Assembly (NCBI RefSeq): GCF_901827155.1
Contig: NZ_LR594659.1
Location: 2,976,001 to 3,040,000 of the forward strand
DNA: 64,000 nucleotides
Reading direction: 5' to 3'
From: Variovorax sp. PBL-H6
Lineage (GTDB): Bacteria; Pseudomonadota; Gammaproteobacteria; Burkholderiales; Burkholderiaceae_C
The notes under the pieces are model-generated. The model had not been told where the DNA came from, did not search any database, and worked only from the letters and a program-made list of their open reading frames with translations. This document shows, piece by piece, positions 57,101-64,000 of this stretch (position 1 is the first letter of the stretch; each line of letters starts with the position of its first letter). The position numbers and the translations under genes are program-made.

Positions 57101-57393
57101 CGGCACAGGCGGTTGCAAAGGGAGTGGGTAGTGTTGCCGCCACTGGCACCGCGGCAGGCGCCGAGATAATGTTTAAGACGGTTCACTATGCCTCGCGTCT
57201 CGAAACTGCCGGTGTAAACATTGCTCGTGCCGAAACTGCTGTGGCGAAGGAGGTTAGCGCCATGCGCGGGAACTTGGCCACGAATTCCGACGTTGTTGGG
57301 CGGCTGACCGTCGACGGCGTCGAAGTCGAATATCGCGCACGCTTGCTGCCCAGCGGAACGGTAAACGTCGGAACACTCTTCCCGGTGAAATAA
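51148..57393 (+). CDS. large RHS/YD-repeat protein, probable polymorphic toxin
   Basis: 2081 residues from ATG 51148. Signal peptide about 1-25 (ending GIAAAQ). Low-complexity region, then a transglutaminase-like domain (about 193-325: HPDLIYQYVRNNIEYYP, HVWVKTKINGSWYVFDPSYK) whose expected nucleophile Cys is Ala (ATAHDQAALMVELL). A DUF6531-type domain follows (about 785-860, GDPIDMVQGHFLYN), then YD repeats (about 950-1785), and the RHS core motif (about 1886-1920, GRFLQTDPIGY and NRTDPTGL). The last 160 residues are unique and end in VDGVEVEYRARLLPSGTVNVG. Base composition becomes visibly less GC-rich near that tail, as in exchangeable toxin tips. An immunity-like gene follows after two bases. 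Confidence 0.9.
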   Translation: MSKLARACAVAVAVATSFAGGIAAAQIQGGGARKAAPPAIALGVPVAKATSAISQRSSLSAAAGSGSSLSFASGQPALRYQAVDLPTAKDPVRREAVKDGAKEANVSARGAAATSSTSSTPGEFAPAPGVLRANMPPVTFADAQRILKSRVLPANVNQGVTAASTATKTSKTSTSTSAAKISGDAAASGPASIAELARSLRNHPDLIYQYVRNNIEYYPTFGIQKGALGAVLDNQATAHDQAALMVELLRASGMEANYVRGIAKLSAAQLTEWWGVSTANACGVLSLLGQAQIPVYEINATTAGSCPGTVAALTDVSIEHVWVKTKINGSWYVFDPSYKPHTFKSGIDLASYAGYNAANYLASAQSGATVAADYVQNINRNNIRFNLEKYAGILAVSLRTSKQTATLDDVLGGKTIVPFYGALRQTSLPYQNTAWGSEELAELPAYMKPTLRVQYQGIDQTYTSDAIYGRRLTLTYNGANQPILELDGVAVGAPGTAVTPGTSTSITFTVTHNAYVSTWANHSFTQRILGGGTNTFLIANGWGPAGRGPAENYRRTLSDLKASGAADASEPLLGSTLGVIGAQWIAQNTHAGTITERIADTTLLHQHQVGIVGYTGSAYVDLPSNVLAVANLAGNTDKESAAFANWAMHLSILESTAVQQTTGVPAVSTVKLMDLASAAGQRIYNATSANYASAVQPNLVNCGAHLGNFSSYLASGLRLILPARCDIAENSWSGAGYFTVGSGLYLGSIISNGLSGGYSTYDQSAGAASATVVQATREQSDLTQAGPQLLGDPIDMVQGHFLYNHEDINVGVGAFPLSLSFQRLYSSGMRNQNGPLGKGWTHNFNASAAVNSDGFQAMGEDSALDAVGTIVEHKASFDLLMDPARPLAKLVAATLGQRWFGDQLINNTVVVTQGLNAEVFVKLPDGTGMYNPPPGKSGKLTKSTDGTYAYEFLNRAALKFNAAGKAETYTEPSGVQAKFTYSGNDLAQVQNSLGRTLTFTNANGRIAQVSDGTRSVSFGYDANSNLATFTNTLGQGTTFSYTLPGQIRSIYNPSLPATAALTNTYDSLGRVKNQVNARGKSYDYYFAGSRTEEVGPGAVARTSYLDGQGNVIQSSTPVGNWTINTYDGQSRLIRRQLPEGNATEYAYDDATCTNPTFRCTHNVQSITSIAKPGSGLASRVQRFYYENAFNKVATAIDARGKTTTYTYTAQGLPLAITAPADAAGVAPQTTYAYSAFTPSGFPSFYLPSSQTVKTSASNSVVTATTYNAANKYVPQTSTVDAGTGKLNLTTSFTYDLTGNPTGVDGPRTDVADTIATAYDTERRPTQVTDAVGKQSRVAYDADGRAVKSAAQQGTQWLVSCSRYSETGKVTRAWGPALTAAATTCPGEAAPTPITDIAYDDVDRPFRTTQYLPAADGGNRVTETIYNLDDTVQAVNKAVGTALAQAYATYTYTPNGNVDSVKDAKNNLTVHTYDGFDRLARTYYPLPNMPLYGNANDYEENAYDANGNVTSLRKRNGQTIAQSWDNLNRLTARSYPNTADNVQFGYDLRGLRTSAQFANGTHAISYAWDNAGRLASTAAGGKTLSHQYDAAGNRIRTTWPDAFYTTTSYDAASRPSVIQENGNVNLASYAYDDLGRRTTVTLGNGTTVQRGYDNQGALATLKNFLASPSQEVQYSYTRNQVRELKSVAWTNNLYQWSGASAGTKSYTSNGLNQYTAAGGATQSYDANGNLTGDGTWSYGYDLDNRLKTASKTGTAASLAYDAEGRLRQTVIGASMTNLLYDAANLIAEYDAAGTTLQRRYVHGPGTDEPIVWYEGAGTTAKNWFYADHLGSIVATANATGASTGIYSYGHFGEPNTATGPRFRYTGQQLIGELGLYYYKARLYSPSLGRFLQTDPIGYKDDLNLYAYVGNNPANRTDPTGLIASQAAALAAGVGGASAFPVAPQSNVQGTPLGNWIDNSPLYDPPLEGVYPEEFLIGGGLGILRGAAQAVAKGVGSVAATGTAAGAEIMFKTVHYASRLETAGVNIARAETAVAKEVSAMRGNLATNSDVVGRLTVDGVEVEYRARLLPSGTVNVGTLFPVK

Positions 57394-57395
57394 AC

Positions 57396-57740
57396 ATGCG
57401 CACACTAACTCACGATGAGATGACGCTAATCGCCAACTTCGCCAGCAGGCTTGAAGAACGTGAACGGACGCAACTCCTTGAAGATCTTGAAAAAGCCTCC
57501 GCAACCCTGGCCACCCCAGATGGATCTCGAGTCATGTTCGACATCGCTGGGTACAAGAGACCTCCATATCGTGGGCAGCATCCCTTCGGCATCGAAGGAC
57601 GGATGCTCGACAGCGACGGCGCCGAATTGTCTGTGCTGCTCCACGCCGACGAGAACGGTCGATTGCTCGAATTGGAGCTTGTACGCTGGGATTCGAGTGA
57701 CCTTCTAGGGCCACGTTGGGAAACGCTTACGCTGCAGTAG
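57396..57740 (+). CDS. putative immunity protein for the RHS toxin
   Basis: 114 residues, starting two bases after the RHS stop, in the less GC-rich patch. Small soluble alpha/beta protein with no signal peptide: LTHDEMTLIANFASRLEERE helix, FDIAGYKRPPYRGQHPFGIEGRM and LSVLLHADENGRLLELELVRWDS strands. The overall pattern recalls immunity families such as DUF6984, a weak resemblance from memory. Position, size and composition are what support the immunity call. Confidence 0.6.
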   Translation: MRTLTHDEMTLIANFASRLEERERTQLLEDLEKASATLATPDGSRVMFDIAGYKRPPYRGQHPFGIEGRMLDSDGAELSVLLHADENGRLLELELVRWDSSDLLGPRWETLTLQ

Positions 57741-57846
57741 GTGATATCTAAAAATCGGCGATTCATGGATTCATGGCGCATAGCCCGTCCTTGTTCCTCT
57801 CACGTGAGGCCCCCCGCCACCCACTGACCATACAACCCAACCCAGA

Positions 57847-58254
57847 CTAGAGCTTCCCTTGCCCCTCCAGCCACCTCCACTCCGCATCGTCATACAACCG
57901 CGAGCGGGTGATGAAACGCAGCCCGGTGGGCCGCTCCAGCGAGAACATGCCGCCGTTGCCGGCCACCGCATCGATGATCAGGTGGGTGTGCTCCCAGTAT
58001 TCGAACTGGGAGCGGCTCATGTAGAAGGGCGCGCCGCCGATCTCGCCCAGGCACACGTCCGCGTCACCCGTCTGGAATTCACCGAGCACGAAGCACATCG
58101 GTGCGCTGCCGTCGCAGCAGCCGCCAGACTGGTGGAACATCAATGGCCCGTGCACGGCGCGCAGGCGCTCGATGAGCGCCTGCGCCGCCGGCGTGGCGGA
58201 CACGCGGCGGACGATGCCGCAGGGCGCCTCGCGCGCCCCCGGGTCGGATGCCAT
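57847..58254 (-). CDS. DUF779 protein, partner of aldehyde dehydrogenase
   Basis: 135 residues from ATG 58254. DUF779 landmarks: LMFHQSGGCCDGSAPMCF with the Cys pair, CLGEIGGAPFYMSRSQFEYWEHTHLIIDAVAG and the terminal SLERPTGLRFITRSRLY. The family nearly always lies beside ExaC/AcoD-type aldehyde dehydrogenases and is of unknown function; the conserved Cys and His residues suggest metal binding. It is 11 bp downstream of the dehydrogenase gene in one operon. Confidence 0.92.
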   Translation of the reverse strand: MASDPGAREAPCGIVRRVSATPAAQALIERLRAVHGPLMFHQSGGCCDGSAPMCFVLGEFQTGDADVCLGEIGGAPFYMSRSQFEYWEHTHLIIDAVAGNGGMFSLERPTGLRFITRSRLYDDAEWRWLEGQGKL

Positions 58255-58265
58255 GAGGCTTCGCT

Positions 58266-59786
<1,521 letters not shown>

Positions 59787-59851
59787 GAATCGTCTCCAGT
59801 CAGGGGTTGGAAAAGGTGCCGACGGGACGACGCGTCCCGCGCAGCCACTTC

Positions 59852-59867
59852 TGCAAAGCGCGGGCCA
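59852..59867 (-). promoter_or_regulatory. sigma-54 promoter for the aldehyde dehydrogenase gene
   Basis: On the minus strand TGGCCCGCGCTTTGCA matches TGGCACG-N4-TTGCA with one difference (C for A). The -12 GC is about 68 bp before the start at 59786. Confidence 0.8.
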
Positions 59868-59966
59868 TGCCGCTGGCGCGCCGTCGCGGACGGGGCAAGT
59901 CCTTGTCGCGCTTGAGCTTTTCGAAGGCGCAGTGCGCCGGCGCGGCAATGCTGCTGCGCGGGCCGC

Positions 59967-59983
59967 TGTGCCGCTGTTGAGCA
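59967..59983. promoter_or_regulatory. degenerate TGCT-N9-AGCA activator site between exaC and acs
   Basis: On the minus strand TGCTCAACAGCGGCACA shares its first eight bases with the site before the PQQ dehydrogenase; the right arm is degenerate. Its centre is near -133 for the exaC promoter and near -83 for the acs promoter, so one site could serve both. A TGTCCC-N5-GCAGCA sequence (59986-60002, minus) lies next to it. Confidence 0.4.
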
Positions 59984-60032
59984 ACTGCTGCAAAACGGGA
60001 CAGCGTGATCGGCGGGGCACGCCGCCTTCCAC

Positions 60033-60048
60033 CGGCACGACATTTGCG
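60033..60048 (+). promoter_or_regulatory. sigma-54 promoter for acs
   Basis: CGGCACGACATTTGCG keeps the invariant GG and GC at the right spacing and matches GGCACG-N4-TTGC exactly; only the first T and the last base differ from consensus. It lies 61 bp before the acs start. The shared 14-bp palindrome overlaps its -12 element. Confidence 0.65.
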
Positions 60049-60057
60049 CTAGCGCAA
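60044..60057. promoter_or_regulatory. 14-bp palindrome overlapping the acs promoter
   Basis: TTGCGCTAGCGCAA, identical to 23844-23857 before DUF485-actP, with 18 bases identical including flanks. It covers the -12 region and predicted start of the acs sigma-54 promoter, so a bound protein would be expected to block transcription. Confidence 0.65.
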
Positions 60058-60108
60058 GGTTCGCCGGTGTCGAGTCGCCGACCATCGGGACACACAGGAG
60101 ACCCACGC

Positions 60109-62085
<1,977 letters not shown>

Positions 62086-62120
62086 GAAGGGTGGCTCTGT
62101 CTGTCTTTCTCTCTTTCTTT

Positions 62121-62591
62121 GGAAAGGGTTGGGGGGAGGGCACTTGGGCTGTCGATTCGTACCTTGTGCTTTTGTTGAGGCTGGAGCCGGGGGTTCGTCC
62201 CGGCGGCCTGGGCGTGACTAGGAGCGTATGCGCGAGCACGAGTGCGAGCGAGGACCAAGGGCTCACGTCACTCTGCACTCCACAGAAGGACGCGCCATGG
62301 CGCGTTGAATTCCAAGTCCCCTCTGGCCGCGCCGAGGAGCGGAGCTTTTCGCGGATCAGGGCCGCGCGTGTTTGAGCGAAGCGAGTTTGCGCGGACCCCG
62401 CGAAAAGCGAGCACCGCAGGTTGCCCGTAGCGAAGCGGAGGGTCGCGGCCAGTGGGGTCGCCTTTTCTTTGGTTACTTTCTTTTGGCGAAGCAAAAGAAA
62501 GTGACTCGGCCGCCGGGACGACGCCCCGGCTCCAGCCGCAACATAAGCGCAACGTACAAACAGAAGGCCCAGTTCCCCTCACCCCAACCTT
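62121..62591. repeat. long imperfect inverted-repeat element between acs and usp
   Basis: A left arm (62121-62208) and a right arm (62508-62591) are imperfect reverse complements over about 85 bases; the innermost 30 or so bases are the best matched (GGCTGGAGCCGGGG, then GTCCCGGCGGCC). The 300-bp centre has a second inverted repeat (GCTTTTCGCGG at 62344-62354, CCGCGAAAAGC at 62398-62408) and a strong hairpin at 62475-62502. No convincing gene lies in it. I recall similar sequences scattered in Variovorax-like genomes, so it is probably an interspersed repeat. Confidence 0.7.
62475..62502. terminator. perfect 11-bp hairpin, possible bidirectional terminator
   Basis: ACTTTCTTTTG-GCGAAG-CAAAAGAAAGT folds with 11 perfect pairs and can be lengthened to 15 pairs with two wobble pairs. 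It lies between the convergent acs gene and the small gene at 62649. The stem is A/T-rich rather than G/C-rich, so termination is uncertain. Confidence 0.45.
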
Positions 62592-62648
62592 CTACCGAGA
62601 TGAAAGGGAGCAAGAGAGAGGTTCACTCCGCAGGACCTCTCCCGCATG

Positions 62649-62816
62649 TCATCGACTGGTCACCAACCCACCGTCCCCCAGGCAAAACACGCAGCTGTTC
62701 GCGGCGGACATCTCCGGCTCCTCGGCAAGCCCTGCCGCGACCAGCAGCCCGGTCGCCCCAACCGTCGCGAATACGAAGGCCATTGCCTTCAGCATCAGGA
62801 TTTGCCTCGTGGTCAT
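62649..62816 (-). CDS. small membrane protein ORF, 55 residues
   Basis: MTTRQILMLKAMAFVF starts at 62816 with AGGAG eight bases upstream. One membrane helix or signal anchor (about 10-30, AMAFVFATVGATGLLVAAGL) is followed by a short acidic tail and a CVFC motif near the end (Cys42, Cys45). It lies 37 bp above the second universal stress gene, on the same strand and downstream of it. No known family recognised; the good ribosome site and helix make it plausible. Confidence 0.5.
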   Translation of the reverse strand: MTTRQILMLKAMAFVFATVGATGLLVAAGLAEEPEMSAANSCVFCLGDGGLVTSR

Positions 62817-62853
62817 GAAATGAACTCCTGCATGAATGAAAGCGCCCGGCTGC

Positions 62854-63297
62854 CTATCGCAGCACCAGCACCGGCAGTGCCGAGTGCGTCAGCACGTGCT
62901 GCGTCTCGCTGCCCAGCAACAGCCGCTTGATCCCCTTTCGCCCGTGCGAGGCCATCACGATCAGGTCGCTCTTGTGCTTCTTCGACGCCGCGATGACCGC
63001 ATCGGCCACCCGGTCCGAGGTGATCGTGATCGTCTTGATCGGGACACCGGCCGCCTTCGCCCGCGTGCCGATGGCGTCGAGCAGACCCTGCGCCTTGTCG
63101 GCCCACTGCTTCTCGATGCGCGCGACATCCTCGTGCGCGAACGACATCGCGCCATCGAAATAGTTCATGGGGTAGCGCGGAACGACGGTGAGGGCGACGA
63201 GGTCCGCGTCATGCTGCGCCGCAAGCGAGATGGCGCTGGCGACGGCCTTCTTCGACAGCGTCGAGCCGTCCGTCGCGACGAGGATGCGTTTGAACAT
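62854..63297 (-). CDS. universal stress protein (UspA family), second copy
   Basis: 147 residues from ATG 63297, the same length as the copy at 27986-28429 and similar throughout: RILVATDGSTLSKKAV at the start and MASHGRKGIKRLLLGSETQHVLTHSALPVLVLR at the end, with the ATP-binding glycines. A perfect FNR-type box lies 59 bp upstream, exactly the spacing of the first copy. Confidence 0.94.
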   Translation of the reverse strand: MFKRILVATDGSTLSKKAVASAISLAAQHDADLVALTVVPRYPMNYFDGAMSFAHEDVARIEKQWADKAQGLLDAIGTRAKAAGVPIKTITITSDRVADAVIAASKKHKSDLIVMASHGRKGIKRLLLGSETQHVLTHSALPVLVLR

Positions 63298-63355
63298 GAT
63301 GTCTCCGATGAAAGATGCAATGCCGCCAAGCGTAGGCGCACGGCGCGCCCCCAGG

Positions 63356-63369
63356 TTGATACAGATCAA
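63356..63369. promoter_or_regulatory. FNR/Anr-type box between usp and ccoI
   Basis: TTGATACAGATCAA is a perfect TTGAT-N4-ATCAA site, 59 bp from the usp start (minus) and 35 bp from the copper ATPase start (plus). Confidence 0.82.
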
Positions 63370-63403
63370 GCCCGGCGCACGCGCGCCCCCTTAGCCTCGC
63401 GGC

Positions 63404-64000
63404 ATGCAAGCTGCACTATCGACGGGTCCGTCCACCCGCGCAGATCCCACGCGCCCGGATGCCGAAGCACAGGCCGGCTGGGCGGCGCTGGACGACCCGG
63501 CCGAATGGCACGCCTTCGGCCGACCGCTCGACGGCGATGCAGCCGCCGGCCGCTGGGAATCGCAGGTCGTCGTCGAAGGCATGCACTGCGCGGCCTGTGC
63601 CTTCACCGTCGAGGCGGCGCTGGCCCAGGTGCCCGGCGTGCACAAGGTCGAGGTCAATGCCGCGACCCGGCGGGCACGCGTGGTCTGGTCGGCCGGGGCA
63701 GTGAGGCCTTCGCGCTGGTTCGACGCCAGCGCAGCAGCCGGCTACCGGCTGCTGCCCGCCGCGGACATGGCCCTGCGCGCACGACGCAGGCGCGAGGCCC
63801 GGCTGGCGCTCTGGCGCTGGCTGGTCGCGGGCTTCTGCATGATGCAGGTGATGATGTACGCCTATCCCGCGTACATCGCCCAGCCCGGCGACCTGGCGCC
63901 CGACGCCGCGCAGTTGATGCGCTGGGCCTCCTGGGTGCTCACGTTGCCCGTGATGCTGTTCTCGTGCGGGCCTTTCTTTCGAAGCGCGCTGCGCGACCTG
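63404..64000 (+). CDS. ccoI: copper-translocating P-type ATPase (CcoI/FixI-like), N-terminal part
   Basis: First 199 residues of a gene that leaves the window. An N-terminal extension is followed by a heavy-metal-binding domain with GMHCAACAFTVEAAL (CxxC) and then two membrane helices (RWLVAGFCMMQVMMYAYPAY and WASWVLTLPVMLFSCGPFF). The GFCMMQVMMYAYP segment is typical of CcoI/FixI, the copper exporter that loads cbb3 cytochrome oxidase. The FNR-type box just upstream agrees, since cbb3 genes are usually FNR/Anr-controlled; ccoNOP may lie beyond the edge. Confidence 0.85.
   Translation, partial: MQAALSTGPSTRADPTRPDAEAQAGWAALDDPAEWHAFGRPLDGDAAAGRWESQVVVEGMHCAACAFTVEAALAQVPGVHKVEVNAATRRARVVWSAGAVRPSRWFDASAAAGYRLLPAADMALRARRRREARLALWRWLVAGFCMMQVMMYAYPAYIAQPGDLAPDAAQLMRWASWVLTLPVMLFSCGPFFRSALRDL

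Noticed and set aside
62086..62648. Several short open frames between acs and the small membrane ORF
   Set aside because: They overlap the inverted-repeat element on both strands, have no ribosome sites and no protein-like pattern.

Overview
The window is high-GC, gene-dense bacterial DNA that looks like a betaproteobacterium of the order Burkholderiales, probably Comamonadaceae. The grounds are the Bug-type solute-binding protein, the narXL-narK1K2-narGHJI-ppiC order, the ExaC aldehyde dehydrogenase with its DUF779 partner, and a hairpin repeat at 62121-62591 that resembles ones I remember from Variovorax-like genomes. No rRNA, tRNA, phage, insertion sequence or CRISPR array was seen. All coordinates and motif matches were read by eye.

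Layout. 1-6216: a LuxR/MalT-type regulator cut by the window edge, diverging from a catabolic operon (Bug protein, two crotonases, a class III CoA-transferase, a flavodoxin-fold oxidoreductase), then a class II aldolase. 6303-9612: a coupled OmpR-type regulator and hybrid histidine kinase, and a DUF454 membrane protein. 9622-15105: two tandem paralogues fusing an ADP-forming acyl-CoA ligase to a GNAT acetyltransferase. 15147-23783: an acetate locus with DUF485 and ActP, a DUF294 nucleotidyltransferase, an SLC5-transporter/histidine kinase fusion, a stand-alone receiver, and a membrane protein joining a degenerate kinase to a DEDDh exonuclease. 23977-31170: a hemerythrin-like protein, NnrS, nitroreductase, HemN, a universal stress protein, and NarX/NarL. 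31335-41920: narK1, narK2, narGHJI and a parvulin. 42098-44258: small FNR-linked genes, including a hemerythrin and a group III globin. 44596-50627: a PQQ alcohol dehydrogenase with a lanthanide-type active site, a HiPIP, an AcoR-like sigma-54 activator, cytochrome c550 and a XoxJ-like binding protein. 50777-57740: a mini YD protein, a large RHS protein with a variable C-terminus, and a putative immunity protein. 57847-62085: DUF779, aldehyde dehydrogenase and acs. 62086-64000: an inverted-repeat element, a 55-residue ORF, a second universal stress protein and the start of a CcoI-type copper ATPase.

Two regulatory themes tie the region together. First, FNR/Anr-type boxes (TTGAT-N4-ATCAA or close) lie about 55-61 bp before the starts of both usp genes, narX, one ligase-GNAT gene, a hemerythrin-like gene and a 139-residue gene, and 35 bp before ccoI, which indicates low-oxygen control. 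Second, near-consensus sigma-54 promoters (GG-N10-GC) precede the alcohol dehydrogenase, cytochrome c550, aldehyde dehydrogenase and acs, with a shared upstream inverted repeat TGCT-N9-AGCA (degenerate between aldehyde dehydrogenase and acs). This predicts one AcoR-like regulon running alcohol to aldehyde to acetate to acetyl-CoA. An identical 18-bp sequence containing a palindrome links the acs promoter to the DUF485-actP promoter.

Intergenic stretches over 300 bases: 44259-44595 (regulatory sites before the alcohol dehydrogenase), 59787-60108 (two divergent sigma-54 promoters) and 62086-62648 (inverted-repeat element).
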